DNA of 64,000 nt from Meghimatium bilineatum (lineage: Eukaryota > Mollusca > Gastropoda > Stylommatophora > Philomycidae), in assembly GCA_034231615.1 (NCBI GenBank), contig CM067298.1, forward strand, positions 804,834-868,833, given 5' to 3'. The notes below the pieces were generated by a model. The model was not told where the DNA came from. It did not search any database and saw nothing but the letters and a program-made list of their open reading frames with translations. This document shows positions 13,201-25,600 of this stretch, one piece after another (position 1 is the first letter of the stretch; each line of letters opens with the position of its first letter). The position numbers were made by a program, and so were the translations under genes.

Positions 13201-13414
13201 GTATACACCTCTCTACCTTCTGTAGCATGCTCTGAGAGTGATAGAATTACTGTTTATGATGCATAGCTGTCAACTAGTATGGATTTTCCACATTGATGCA
13301 GATTTCTGGCCCCCAAAAAAGTTCATTTGTTATTAAATTTCAGTAATTATTGCTTATGCAAACATTTTTATCTTACATGCATATATTGATGAGCCAAAAA
13401 ACAATGGTCTTTTG

Positions 13415-14010
13415 GTACTAAATACTGACTTTTTTGGTACTAAATACTGACTTTTTTGTACTAAATAATGATTTGTTTGGTACTAAATACTGACTTTTTT
13501 GGTACTAAATACTGACTTTTTTGTACTAAATAATGATTTGTTTGGTACTAAATACTGACTTTTTTGGTACTAAATACTGACTTTTTTGTACTAAATAATG
13601 ATTTGTTTGGTACTAAATACTGACTTTTTTGGTACTAAATACTGACTTTTTTGTACTAAATAATGATTTGTTTGGTACTAAATACTGACTTTTTTGGTAC
13701 TAAATACTGACTTTTTTGGTACTAAATACTGACTTTTTGGGGTACTAAATACTGACTTTTTTGGTACTAAATACTGACTTTTTTGGTACTAAATACTGAC
13801 TTTTTTGTACTAAATAATGATTTGTTTGGTACTAAATACTGACTTTTTGGTACTAAATACTGACTTTTTTGTACTAAATAATGATTTGTTTGGTACTAAA
13901 TACTGACTTTTTTGGTACTAAATACTGACTTTTTTGGTACTAAATACTGACTTTTTGGGGTACTAAATACTGACTTTTTGGTACTAAATACTGACTTTTT
14001 TGGAATAACA
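13415..14010. repeat. 22-bp minisatellite with a longer compound unit
   Basis: Units of 22 bp (core tttggtactaaatactgact) alternate with a variant reading gtactaaataatgatttg, giving a compound unit of about 65 bp repeated several times. Indels of one or two Gs are common. Confidence 0.9.
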
Positions 14011-14085
14011 TCTGCAAATAAATTGTCAATATGAATTTCTGAAAGAATAAGTTAATAAATTAACAGCTTATGGTTATTGTCAGCC

Positions 14086-15618
14086 ATGTCATCAGCTCTA
14101 CCCTACCATGTTATCAGCTCTACCTTACCATGTCATCAGCTCTACCTTACCATGTCATCAGCTCTACCTTACCATGTTATCAGCTCTACCTTACCATGTC
14201 ATCAGCTCTACCCTACCATGTCATCAGCTCTACCCTACCATGTCATCAGCTCTACCTTACCATGTCATCAGCTCTACCCTACCATGTCATCAGCTCTACC
14301 CTACCATGTCATCAGCTCTACCCTACCATGTCATCAGCTCTACCCTACCATGTCATCAGCTCTACCCTACCATGTCATCAGCTCTACCCTACCATGTCAT
14401 CAGCTCTACCCTACCATGTCATCAGCTCTACCCTACCATGTCATCAGCTCTACCCTACCATGTCATCAGCTCTACCCTACCATGTCATCAGCTCTACCCT
14501 ACCATGTCATCAGCTCTACCCTACCATGTCATCAGCTCTACCTTACCATGTCATCAGCTCTACCCTACCATGTCATCAGCTCTACCCTACCATGTCATCA
14601 GCTCTACCCTACCATGTCATCAGCTCTACCCTACCATGTCATCAGCTCTACCCTACCATGTCATCAGCTCTACATTACCATGTCATCAGCTCTACCCTAC
14701 CATGTTATCAGCTCTACATTACCATGTCATCAGCTCTACCCTACCATGTTATCAGCTCTACCTTACCATGTCATCAGCTCTACCCTACCATGGCATCAGC
14801 TCTACCTTACCATGTCATCAGCTCTACCCTACCATGTCATCAGCTCTACCTTACCATGTCATCAGCTCTACCCTACCATGTCATCAGCTCTACCTTACCA
14901 TGTCATCAGCTTTACCTTACCATGTCATCAGCTCTGCCCTACCATGTCATCAGCTCTGCCTTACCATGTCATCATCTCTACCTTACCATGTCATCAGCTC
15001 TACCCTACCATGTCATCAGCTCTACCCTACCATGTCATCAGCTCTACCCTACCATGTCATCAGCTCTACCCTAACATGTCATCAGCTCTACCTTACCATG
15101 TCATCAGCTCTACCCTACCATGTCATCAGCTCTACCTTACCATGTCATCAGCTCTACCCTACCATGTCATCAGCTCTACCCTACCATGTCATCAGCTCTA
15201 CCCTACCATGTCATCAGCTCTATCCTACCATGTCATCAGCTCTACCTTACCATGTCATCAGCTCTACCTTACCATGTCATCAGCTCTACCCTACCATGTC
15301 ATCAGCTCTACCTTACCATGTCATCAGCTCTACCCTACAATGTCATCAGCTCTACCCTACCATGTCATCAGCTCTACCTTACCATGTCATCAGCTCTACC
15401 TTACCATGTCATCAGCTCTACCCTACCATGTCATCAGCTCTACCTTACCATGTCATCAGCTCTACCCTACCATGTCATCAGCTCTACCTTACCATGTCAT
15501 CAGCTCTACCCTACCATGTCATCAGCTCTACCCTACCATGTCATCAGCTCTACCCTACCAGGTCATCAGCTCTACCCTACCATGTCATCAGCTCTACCCT
15601 ACCATGTCATCAGCTCTA
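14086..15618. repeat. 22-bp minisatellite, ~70 copies
   Basis: Head-to-tail copies of a 22-bp unit (core catcagctctaccctaccat) vary mainly at CCC/CTT. Because 22 is not a multiple of three, one repeat reads through all three plus-strand frames, and no unit contains a stop. This explains the overlapping 334-, 509- and 529-codon frames here. They should not be annotated as genes. Confidence 0.97.
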
Positions 15619-15629
15619 TTTCAATGTTC

Positions 15630-16605
15630 ATACTTGATGTCCCACTTTCCTACCCTACCATGTTGATCAAGATCTCTCTCCCACTTTCCTACCCTACCAT
15701 GTTGATCAAGATCTCTCTCCCACTTTCCTACCCTACCATGTTGATCAAGATCTCTCTCCCACTTTCCTACCCTACCATGTTGATCAAGATCTCTCTCCCA
15801 CTTTCCTACCCTACCATGTTGATCAAGATCTCTCTCCCACTTTCCTACCCTACCATGTTGATCAAGATCTCTCTCCCACTTTCCTACCCTACCATGTTGA
15901 TCAAGATCTCTCTCCCACTTTCCTACCCTACCATGTTGATCAAGATCTCTCTCCCACTTTCCTACCCTACCATGTTGATCAAGATCTCTCTCCCACTTTC
16001 CTACCCTACCATGTTGATCAAGATCTCTCTCCCACTTTCCTACCCTACCATGTTGATCAAGATCTCTCTCCCACTTTCCTACCCTACCATGTTGATCAAG
16101 ATCTCTCTCCCACTTTCCTACCCTACCATGTTGATCAAGATCTCTCTCCCACTTTCCTACCCTACCATGTTGATCAAGATCTCTCTCCCACTTTCCTACC
16201 CTACCATGTTGATCAAGATCTCTCTCCCACTTTCCTACCCTACCATGTTGATCAAGATCTCTCTCCCACTTTCCTACCCTACCATGTTGATCAAGATCTC
16301 TCTCCCACTTTCCTACCCTACCATGTTGATCAAGATCTCTCTCCCACTTTCCTACCCTACCATGTTGATCAAGATCTCTCTCCCACTTTCCTACCCTACC
16401 ATGTTGATCAAGATCTCTCTCCCACTTTCCTACCCTACCATGTTGATCAAGATCTCTCTCCCACTTTCCTACCCTACCATGTTGATCAAGATCTCTCTCC
16501 CACTTTCCTACCCTACCATGTTGATCAAGATCTCTCTCCCACTTTCCTACCCTACCATGTTGATCAAGATCTCTCTCCCACTTTCCTACCCTACCATGTT
16601 GATAA
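15630..16605. repeat. 39-bp minisatellite, ~25 nearly identical copies
   Basis: The unit (core gttgatcaagatctctctcc) is repeated about 25 times with no difference I could find until the last copy. It shares taccctaccatgt with the 22-bp array it follows. It reads as a 13-residue peptide repeat with no biological meaning. Confidence 0.97.
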
Positions 16606-16648
16606 ATTTCATCGAAACTGGTTGATCTCTTTTATTACCAAACCATTT

Positions 16649-16725
16649 GTAAATGATTATATCTTGTGTAATCACAGCTTGTAAATGATTATATATTGTG
16701 TAATCACAGTTTGTAAATGATTATA
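16649..16725. repeat. 32-bp minisatellite, left part
   Basis: Just over two copies of a 32-bp unit (core aatcacagcttgtaaatgat) lie before the mariner insertion. The array continues at 18061. Confidence 0.9.
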
Positions 16726-18060
16726 CGAGGGGGAGTCAATAAGTAAGTCACAAATTGATGTTGGATGGCAGGAAAATGCAGTAGGTGGTTTCTAAAGCTG
16801 TTTATAGTTGATATCATCATAGAACTTTATGTTTATGTTCGCTAGATGGCGCTAGCTGTACCTTGCGCATGCGCAGCACAAAAAACAAAATGGCTACTGT
16901 ACTTACAGAGTGTACAATCAATGAACAACGTGCTGTTGTGCGTTTTTTATGGGCAAAAGGACTGCCTGCAAAAGACATTCATAAAGAAATGCTTCCTGTT
17001 TATGCTGACAATTGTTTGTCCCGCAAAGCGGTGCACAGCTGGGTAAAAAAATTTTCTCAAGGACGCTCTAAAATTGTTGACGAAATCCGATCTGGTCGTG
17101 CTGTTGAAATTGCAACAGACGCATCTGTGCAGCGGGTTGAGGAGATGATTCGAGGTGACAGACGAGTAACGATAGACGCTGTAGCAGCTGCAATAGGGTG
17201 CTCACATGGTTCAGCATACAGCATCATGCATGACCGATTGAAATTTAAGAAAGTGTGTTCAAGGTGGGTGCCCAGACAATTGACGGACGAACACAAAATG
17301 AACCGATTAGGCTTGTCATTGGAGCATCTCTGTCAATACGCAAATGAAGGAGAAGACATGATGAACAGGATTATTACTGGGGACGAATCATGGGTGCATC
17401 ACTACCAGCCTGAATCAAAGCGTGCTTCAATGCAATGGAAACATCCTTCTTCGCCTTGTGTCCAAAAATTCAAGGTTACACCATCAGCAGGGAAGGTTAT
17501 GCTGACAGTGTTCTGGGATTGTCAAGGAGTGCTTTTAACCAATTTCAAAAAGAAAGGTGACAATGTGAATTCTGAATCATACTGTGAAGTTCTATCAGTG
17601 CTTCGGGATGCAATTCGAAGAAAATGTCCAGGGCTGCTGACTAGAGGAGTGCTACTCCTTCATGACAATGCTAGACCACATACGGCTCGATTAACTCAGG
17701 AGAAAATAAAAAATCTTTGTTGGAAAATTCTGGAACATCCTCCTTACAGCCCCGATTTAGCCCCTAGTGATTTTCACCTTTTTGGTCCACTAAAAAGCCA
17801 CCTTGGCGGGAAGCATTTCGCGACTGACGCAGAAGTTGAATGTGAAGTGAAAATGTGGCTTAAAAAGCAGAGCACGCAGTTCTACGCAGCAGGTTTGGGA
17901 GGACTCATAAAACGATGGGATAAATGCATCAATGTTGGTGGAAATTATGTTGAGAAGTAAAGGGATAATGTATGTGTAAAAATAAACAGTTTTCAGGTTT
18001 TTATCGTCTTCAGTTTTTTTCTAAAGAGCCATTTGTGACTTACTTATTGACTCCCCCTCG
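16726..18060 (+). mobile_element. Full-length mariner transposon
   Basis: The 1,335-bp element has 30-bp terminal inverted repeats that are identical (starting cgagggggagtcaataagta) and is flanked by TA on both sides (16724-16725 and 18061-18062). Removing it restores an exact 32-bp minisatellite unit (aaatgattaTATcttgtg). Intact TIRs, an uninterrupted transposase and a clean target duplication point to recent insertion. Confidence 0.95.
16863..17960 (+). CDS. mariner transposase (uninterrupted, 365 aa)
   Basis: This is a cut-and-paste transposase that binds its own TIRs and inserts at TA. The N-terminal half has two helix-turn-helix modules (LPAKDIHKEMLPVYAD... and VTIDAVAAAIGCSHGSAYSI). 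The linker motif WVPRQLTDEHK corresponds to the mariner WVPxxLT block. The catalytic triad is DD34D: Asp in IITGDESWVHHY, Asp in LLLHDNARPHTA, and Asp in SPDLAPSDFHLF, with exactly 34 residues between the last two. Length is usual for mariner (about 350). The start at 16863 gives nine extra residues; ATG at 16890 (MATVLTEC) is the more likely start because it aligns with the usual N-terminus. There are no stops or frameshifts, so it may be active; expression is not shown. Confidence 0.92.
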   Translation: MRMRSTKNKMATVLTECTINEQRAVVRFLWAKGLPAKDIHKEMLPVYADNCLSRKAVHSWVKKFSQGRSKIVDEIRSGRAVEIATDASVQRVEEMIRGDRRVTIDAVAAAIGCSHGSAYSIMHDRLKFKKVCSRWVPRQLTDEHKMNRLGLSLEHLCQYANEGEDMMNRIITGDESWVHHYQPESKRASMQWKHPSSPCVQKFKVTPSAGKVMLTVFWDCQGVLLTNFKKKGDNVNSESYCEVLSVLRDAIRRKCPGLLTRGVLLLHDNARPHTARLTQEKIKNLCWKILEHPPYSPDLAPSDFHLFGPLKSHLGGKHFATDAEVECEVKMWLKKQSTQFYAAGLGGLIKRWDKCINVGGNYVEK

Positions 18061-18495
18061 TATCTTGTGTAATCACAGCTTGTAAATGAGTACATCTTGT
18101 GTAATCACAGCTTGTAAATGATTATATCTTGTGTAATCACAGCTTGTAAATGAGTACATCTTGTGCAATCACAGCTTGTAAATGATTATATCTTGTGTAA
18201 TCACAGCTTGTAAATGATTATATCTTGTGTAATCACAGCTTGTAAATGATTATATCTTGTGTAATCACAGCTTGTAAATGATTATATCTTGTGTAATCAC
18301 AGCTTGTAAATGAGTACATCTTGTGTAATCACAGCTTGTAAATGATTATATCTTGTGTAATCACAGCTTGTAAATGATTATATCTTGTGTAATCACAGCT
18401 TGTAAATGATTATATCTTGTGTAATCACAGCTTGTAAATGATTATATCTTGTGTAATCACAGCTTGTAAATGATTATATCTTGTGTAATCACAGC
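18061..18495. repeat. 32-bp minisatellite, right part
   Basis: About thirteen to fourteen copies of the unit seen at 16649-16725, with two variants (gattata and gagtaca). Confidence 0.95.
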
Positions 18496-19055
18496 TTATG
18501 TCCTGGTGGCAGACTACTTTCTGCCAAGGTGTATCACAACATCTGTGAAAGAGTTTCTCATCTTGCTTGCATCAATTCATTCCCTGCCTCTTCCTAATTC
18601 CTTCAGTTGGCATACTTATCTATGAAATGGGCGAGATTTTCTTCATATACGAACATTCTCATTTCATGTGCCTTTCTCTATGTTTTTTAGAGACATGGAA
18701 TTAAAGGGTAATCAGTGCCTGTGACTGTATTCTCTGACTTCTGTTACTTGATATCTGACATTGACAATGGGAAGATTGAGGAGAACCTCATGGTTGTCAT
18801 GCATCTATCTGATTCATTAGAGACCTGCTCTCATTATCTCATTCTGGACTCTCTCTCTACATTTGATCAACCTGCATTTATGATAGTATTAGTAGTAGTC
18901 TAGACCACAGTCCCATATTATGGAAAGTATCATTATTTGCATAAATAGGAATGTTGCATCTCTGCAGATATGACTTTATTCATGTTGTAACAATTGCCTA
19001 CTCTCTTGTTTTAACTAGACATTTCTAGACAGAATAACAGCAAGAAACAACTGAC
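18496..19055. other. Intronic sequence, no feature recognised
   Basis: This is pyrimidine-rich, unique-looking sequence. The 62-codon plus frame at 18715 has no recognisable similarity and I regard it as chance. Confidence 0.5.
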
Positions 19056-19218
19056 CTCTCCATTTATAAATGCAACTTCTGCCATCATAAGGTTGAGATC
19101 TCTGCTGTAAAGTGAAATAACGTGAGATGATGCTTGTCCTACACTGCTAGTCTCAGTTGGTTTCTCTGCTGATTCTACACTGCCTTCCACGACACCCTGA
19201 CTGTCTAGCTGTTTGGAG
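19056..19218 (-). CDS. CFAP46: CFAP46-like gene, exon 9
   Basis: This 163-nt exon is C + 54 codons. The C completes AG|C from exon 8. The first half is a polar Ser/Glu/Gln-rich loop (VVEGSVESAEKPTETSSVGQ). The second half is conserved-looking helix: YSRDLNLMMAEVAFINGE. The acceptor is TTAACATCAG|CTCC, with a weak pyrimidine tract. An alternative AG 23 nt upstream (TTACTTAG) breaks the frame. The donor is GGAGAG|GTCAGT. It ends in phase 0, matching exon 10. Confidence 0.75.
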
Positions 19219-19261
19219 CTGATGTTAATAAGCTGGTATGACTAAGTAACTTACCAACATG

Positions 19262-20160
19262 TCTGAACGAGTGAATAATTCATGTCTGTGTAAGTTAATA
19301 ATTTATGTCTGAGTGAATGTCTGAGTGAGTGAATAACTCATGTATGAGTGAGTGAATGTCTGAGTGAGTGAATAACTCATGTCTGAGTGAGTGAATAACT
19401 CATGTATGAGTGAGTGAATGTCTGAGTGAGTGAATAACTCATGTCTGAGTGAGTGAATACTTCATGTCTGAGTGAGTGAATAATTCATGTTTGAGTGAGT
19501 GAATGTCTGAGTGAGTGAATAACTCATGTCTGAGTAAGTGAATACTTCATGTCTGAGTGAGTGAATGTCTGAGTGAGTGAATAACTCATGTCTGAGTGAG
19601 TGAATGTCTGAGTGAGTGAATAACTCATGTCTGAGTGAGTGAATAATTCATGTCTGAGTGAGTGAATGTCTGAGTGAGTGAATAACTCATGTCTGAGTGA
19701 GTGAATGTCTGAGTGAGTGAATAACTCATGTCTGAGTGAGTGAATAATTCATGTCTGAGTGAGTGAATGTCTGAGTGAGTGAATAACTCATGTCTGAGTG
19801 AGTGAATACTTCATGTCTGAGTGAGTGAATAACTCATGTCTGAGTAAGTGAATAATTCATGTCTGAGTGAGTGAATAATTCACGTCTGAGTGAGTGAATT
19901 TCTGAGTGAGTGAATAACTCATGTCTGAGTGAGTGAATAATTCATGTCTGAGTGAGTAAATAATTCATGTATGAGTGTGGTGAATAATTCATGTCTGAGT
20001 GAGTGAATTTCTGAGTGAGTGAATAACTCATGTCAGAGTGAGTAAATAATTCATGTCTGAGTGAGTTAATGTCTGAGTGAGTGAATAATGCATGTCTGAG
20101 TGAGTGAATAATTCATTTCTGAGTGAGTGAATGTCTGAGTGAGTGGATAACTCATGCATC
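19262..20160. repeat. Compound minisatellite (gagt/gaat-rich)
   Basis: Units with the core gagtgagtgaataactcatg, separated by variable gaatgtct inserts, form higher-order blocks of about 60 bp. Single-base variants (ttcatg/ctcatg) are frequent. Confidence 0.9.
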
Positions 20161-20164
20161 CATC

Positions 20165-20535
20165 TAACAGTGCATGAGTAACTCACCCACCTTATTAGCA
20201 TTGGATGAGTAACTCACCCACCTTATTAGCATTGGATGAGTAGCTCACCCACCTTATTAGCATTGGATGAGTAACTCACCCATCTTATTAGCATTGGATG
20301 AGTAACTCACCCATCTTATTAGCATTGGATGAGTAACTCACATACTTGTCTAATAGCAAATGAATAACTCGCACATCTGTCTGAGAGTGAATTAGTAACT
20401 CACCCATCTCTCTGAATGAGTAAATCACACACCTGTCTGATAGTGAATGAGAAACAAATCTATCTGAGAGTGAATGAATACCTCATACATATGTCTGAGA
20501 ATGAATGAATAATGCATGCACCTGTCTGAAAGTGA
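20165..20535. repeat. 31-bp minisatellite decaying rightward
   Basis: Five good copies with the core cttattagcattggatgag occupy 20165-20345. They are followed by degenerate units (gtctgagagtgaatgaata) to about 20535. Confidence 0.8.
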
Positions 20536-20589
20536 ATGCATAACTCACACATCATTTATGTCTCACTTCCTACATCAATCTTTGACATA

Positions 20590-21010
20590 TTGCACATTAC
20601 AGCAACAATAATTCATGCCTCACTAGCTACTACAATCTGTGATTCATGGTCCATTATAATAACAATCATTCCTGTCTCACAGACTGCTACAATCTGTGAT
20701 TCATGGTCCATTATAGTAACAATCATTCCTGTCTCACAGACTGCTACAATCTGTGATTCAAGGTCCATTATAGTAACAATCATTCTTGTCTCACAGACTG
20801 CTACAATCTGTGATTCATGGTCCATTATAGTAACAATCATTCCTGTCTCACAGACTGCTACAATCTGTGATTCATGGTCCATTATAGTAACAGTCATTCC
20901 TGTCTCACATACTGCTACAATCTGTGATTCAAGGTCCATTATAGTAACAATCATTCCTGTCTCACAGACTGCTACAATCTGTGATACTATGGTCCCTTAT
21001 GGTAACAATG
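20590..21010. repeat. 57-bp minisatellite, ~7 copies
   Basis: The unit (core tctcacagactgctacaatc) has a period of 57 bp. Being 19 codons long, it keeps both strands open (169 and 113 codons). These frames are repeat artefacts. Confidence 0.93.
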
Positions 21011-21472
<462 letters not shown>

Positions 21473-21559
21473 TTAGTGACAATTATCCATATACAATATT
21501 GCTGGTCACATTTATCCCCATTATGTTGCAAACCAATTACAATAGGACAGGAAATTACC

Positions 21560-21740
21560 ATATATATATATATATATATATCCATTATCTTCTGTATTAC
21601 CAAATATATCCAAATTCCAGCAGATACAAGATTCCACAAATAAGATATGCAGATGACCCAGTCATCCTTACTACACATCCTGAAACAGCTAATCAACAAG
21701 GAAATACAGCCCTCTCGTTTCTTCGGACTCCAGCATGATC
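21560..21740 (+). mobile_element. Small LINE RT fragment (YADD box)
   Basis: After a short TA run (21560-21582) a plus-strand frame reads IPQIRYADDPVILTTHPETA, which looks like the catalytic box of a LINE RT. Nothing else of the element is evident, so this is a tentative call. Confidence 0.4.
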
Positions 21741-21984
21741 AGGGCAATATATACATGTAATGTTCTGGACAATTGAGTTATTCAATTAAATCCCACTATT
21801 TCCGGTAAAAGATGGTGTCATGAGTGGTGACAGTTTACTTTGATGTGTTTGTGATTTCTTTTTTTCCTGAGGATCCCATAGTTGCAATCATAGGTAACTT
21901 TGATAACAGTTACCATGTTCTTCCGACAGGTCGATGTTGTGCTTGAACTAAAGAGTTTAACCTTCACGACACTTATGTAAACAA

Positions 21985-22375
21985 TTGTTGACACACAAAA
22001 ATGGCTGTATTAAGTGTATTATTACTGTAGTAGACTCTAATTCTCACATTCCACAAATTGAGTGTATTATTACTGTAGTAGACTCTAATTCTCACATTCC
22101 ACAAATTGATTGTATTATTACTGTAGTAGACTCTAATTCTCGCATTCCACAAATTGAGTGTATTATTACTGTAGTAGACTCTAATTCTCACATTCCACAA
22201 ATTGAGTGTATTATTACTGTAGTAGACTCTAATTCTCGCATTCCACAAATTGATTGTATTATTACTGTAGTAGACTCTAATTCTCGCATTCCACAAATTG
22301 ATTGTATTATTACTGTAGTAGACTCTAATTCTCACATTCCACAAATTGAGTGTATTATTACTGTAGTAGACTGTA
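21985..22375. repeat. 48-bp minisatellite, ~8 copies
   Basis: The unit (core attattactgtagtagactc) has a period of 48 bp, or 16 codons, and is open on both strands. Variants alternate between ctcaca and ctcgca. Confidence 0.95.
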
Positions 22376-22454
22376 AGTCAATTGAGTTGACAAGCATAAT
22401 GATATTCTTTATATTATAAGTTGTATGATTCTATCATTTATATGCTATAAGTTG

Positions 22455-22640
22455 TATGTCTGGCTCTGTGATGAAGTGGTACAGAGCACATTTGTGATGG
22501 CCAAGGTACTGAGTTCAATCCCCATCACAGGAATTTGAGCATTTGGACCGTTCAGAAAGCAATGGCAAACTACAGTCATATTTATATTGCCTAGAAAATC
22601 ACTACAGCCAAATAATGCTAAGTTGATGGCTACATCGTGA
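22455..22640 (+). mobile_element. tRNA-derived SINE
   Basis: The head resembles a tRNA with an A-box-like region (tgatgaagtggtacagagca) and a B box (gagttcaatcc). The body contains ttgcctagaaaatcac. A second copy in reverse orientation lies at 35690-35825. SINEs of this form are transcribed by RNA polymerase III and moved by a LINE. Confidence 0.7.
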
Positions 22641-23034
22641 ATAGTATATGCTACCAATTACCATGTGATACAGATTCAACGACTCTTGAAATGTCTGCAT
22701 GATCAATGTTTTCAATATTTATTGCTCAAATACGAAAATAGTCACCTTACCCTATCACATGCGTTGTACCATGAACATGAAACATGTGTGCTGCAGATAT
22801 GATATGAATTTATATCCTCTGAATCACTACCAGTATCACAATGCAACTCAACACTTTCTAAATTACTTCCTGCATCAGATAAATTCATGCTCAAAGTATC
22901 CGAGAAAACTTCCTGGATAAAAGTTGATACATTTCTAATTAACAAGTCTATGCTTAGCCATATTTGTTGATCTGAGTCTGAGTAAGACAGTTACACAAAG
23001 AAACTCCAGCTTTGTCAATACACAAATGCAGAAT
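22641..23034. other. Intronic sequence, nothing recognised
   Basis: The short frames on both strands at 22.70-22.95 kb show no recognisable motif. Confidence 0.4.
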
Positions 23035-23395
23035 GGATAAAAACAATCTTCCTATGACTGAGTGGATTAAAACAATCTACCAATGACTTCTAGAGTGGAT
23101 GAAAACAATCTTTCTATGACTTACAGTGGGTAAAAACAATCTTCGTATGACTTCTAGAGTGGATGAAAACAATCCTCCTATGACTTCTATAGTGGATTAA
23201 AACAATCTTTCTATGACTTAGAGTGGATGAAAACAATCTTCCTATGACTTAGAGTGGATGAAAACAATCTTCCTATGACTTAGAGTGGATGAAAACAATC
23301 TTCCTATGACTTAGAGTGGATGAAAACAATCTTCCTATGACTTAGAGTGGATGAAAACAATCTTTCTATGACTAGAGTGAATGAAAATCTTCATA
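23035..23395. repeat. 31-bp minisatellite, ~12 copies
   Basis: The core is gagtggatgaaaacaatctt. Units at the left are more diverged than those at the right. Confidence 0.9.
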
Positions 23396-23569
23396 AATAA
23401 ACCTTCATGTGGAAGGTAAAAAAACTAGGTCAAGGAAAAGAAACTCTACGCAGAACAAAGCTCAATAGAAAAAGCTAAATATTGGGTATAAGCAGTAGGG
23501 CTTACACACAAGCACTACATCAGTTAACAACAAAGTACTCAAAAGGAAACAAATGTCTTCTGCCCTTTT

Positions 23570-23725
23570 TTTAGTCATTTTTCCCTCCGAAGATGTATGT
23601 GTCGGGTCATTGGTGCAAATAAAACGGTACAAAACGCATTTCCATTCTGCAGACTACATCCTGCTGGAATTCTAGTAGATCCAGCGGGATTTTGAGAATG
23701 AATGCTGAAGAAGAAGAAGAGCCAT
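23570..23725 (+). mobile_element. Dispersed SINE-like repeat with (GAA)n tail, copy 1
   Basis: The segment with agactacatcctgctgga and the tail gctgaagaagaagaag matches 43370-43500 (plus) and 55405-55548 (minus). The (GAA)n tail resembles the 3' tail of LINE family B. This copy is the most diverged. Confidence 0.55.
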
Positions 23726-23929
23726 TTTTGGCTCAAAAGAAACAAACTAACCATCTGTTACCTTCTGAGGACAGAAAGAAAAAAACATAATTACCCACAT
23801 TTAGACATCACTTATGTCTCTTTTCTTTTGTCAAGGAAAGAAGACAAGTTACCTTTTTTTAAACAGACCTAACATGCAGTACTCATAAAGTAAGTCAAGA
23901 GAGAAAGAAAAACCATTATTTCTGCAAAC

Positions 23930-24053
23930 CTCTCTCTGTCATTCACATCACTAAATCTCTTGAAGTGTCCCTCAGCCTTGCTCACGCAGTTATTGAAATG
24001 TTGGACCTTTCCTGCAAATTTCTTAGTCAATGACTCCTTGCCATCAGAATATT
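23930..24053 (-). CDS. CFAP46: CFAP46-like gene, exon 7
   Basis: This 124-nt exon is AA + 40 codons + AG. G from exon 6 plus AA makes Glu: NETR-E-YSDGKESLTKKFA. The peptide continues KVQHFNNCVSKAEGHFKRF and ends SDVNDRER. The acceptor is ATATCACCAG|AATATT. The donor is GAGAG|GTTTGC, the weakest of the twelve; it was chosen because it alone gives the phase required by exon 8. A 17-bp piece of the exon (ttagtcaatgactcctt, 24023-24039) is repeated 51 bp upstream in the intron at 24074, next to the 33-bp array. Confidence 0.75.
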
Positions 24054-24099
24054 CTGGTGATATGATACAATATTTAGTCAATGACTCCTTACAAATAGA

Positions 24100-25600
24100 G
24101 TAGAATTTTAGATGGAGAAAGTATCTTGCACTTGGGGTAGAATATTGAGAAAGGAGGTATCTTGTATATGAATTAGAACATTAGAGAAGATATCTTGTAT
24201 ATGAATTAGAACATTAGAGAAGATATCTTGTATATGAATTAGAACATTAGAGAAGATATCTTGTATATGAATTAGAACATTAGAGAAGATATCTTGTCTA
24301 TGTAGTAGAACATTGAGGAAGGAGGCATCTTGTCTATGGACACAGAGTAAAACATTAGAGAAAGTATCTTGTATATGTGGTAGAACATTAGAGAAGGTGT
24401 CTTTTACATGTAGCAGAATATTAGAGAAGGTATCTTGTATATGTGGTAGAACTATGAGGATAGAGGCATCCTGTATATGAATTAGAACTATGAGGATAGA
24501 GGCATCTTGTATATATGGTAGAACATTGATGAAACAGGCATCTTGTATATGTGGTAGAACTATGAGGATAGAGGCATCTTGTATATATGGTAGAACATTG
24601 AGGATAGAGGTAACTTGTATATATGGTAGAACACTGATAAAAGAGGCATCTTGTATATGTGGTAGAACACTGATAAAAGAGGCATCTTGTATATATGGTA
24701 GAACATTGAGGATAGAGGTAACTTGTATATATGGTAGAACTATGAGGATAGAGGCATCTTGTATATATGGTAGAACATTGAGGAAAGAGGCATCTTGTAT
24801 ATATGGTAGAACATTGAGGATAGAGGCATCTTGTATATGTGGTAGAACTATGAGGACAGAGGTAACTTGGATATGGTTTAGAAAATTAGATGGAGATCAT
24901 ATCTTGTATATGTGATAGAACATTAGAGAAGGTATTTTGTATATGGAGTAGAACATTGAGGAAGGAGGAATCTTGTCTATGGACACAGAAAAGAACATTA
25001 GACAATGTATCTTTTATAAGTGATGGAACATTTAAGAAGATATCTTGTATATGTGGTAGAACATTAGGGAAGATATCTTATGTATTATATATGGGGTAGA
25101 ATATTGAGAGGAGGCATCCTGTCTATGAAGTAGAACATTGAGGAAGGATGTATCTCATATATGAAGTAGAACATTGAGAAAAGAGGTATCTTGTCTATGG
25201 AGTAGAACATAAGACAAAGTATCTTGTCTATGGAGCAGAAAATTAGAGAAGGTATCTTGTGTATTGAGTAGAACATTAGAGAAGGTATCATGTGTATTGA
25301 GTAGAACATTAGAGAAGGTATCTTGTGTATTGAGTAGAACATTAGAGAAGATATCTTGTGTATTGAGTAGAACATTAGAGAAGGTATCGCGTGTATTGAG
25401 TAGAACATTAGAGAAGGTATCATGTGTATTGAGTAGAACATTAGAGAAGGTATCGTGTGTATTGAATAGAACATTAGAGAAGGTATCATGTGTATTGAGT
25501 AGAACATTAGAGAAGGTATAATGTGTATTGAGTAGAACATTAGAGAAGGTATCATGTGTATTGAGTAGAACATTAGAGAAGGTATCATGTGTACGGAGTA
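24100..25600. repeat. 33-bp minisatellite, long and graded
   Basis: About forty-five units with the core tagaacattagagaaggtat lie close upstream of exon 7. Units are diverged near the exon and almost identical at 25.26-25.59 kb. A 33-bp period (11 codons) keeps frames open on both strands. Confidence 0.92.

Noticed and set aside
14070-16625. Four long plus-strand frames (334-529 codons) suggesting a repetitive protein
   Set aside because: They follow entirely from 22-bp and 39-bp tandem units without stop codons. All three frames are open over the same sequence, and there is no start context, signal peptide or non-repeat domain.
18715-18903. 62-codon plus frame as a small gene
   Set aside because: No similarity, no start context, and it lies in an intron of the opposite strand.
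22455-22540. A functional tRNA gene
   Set aside because: Only A- and B-box-like stretches are present. No acceptor-stem pairing or anticodon arm could be made, so a SINE head is the better call.
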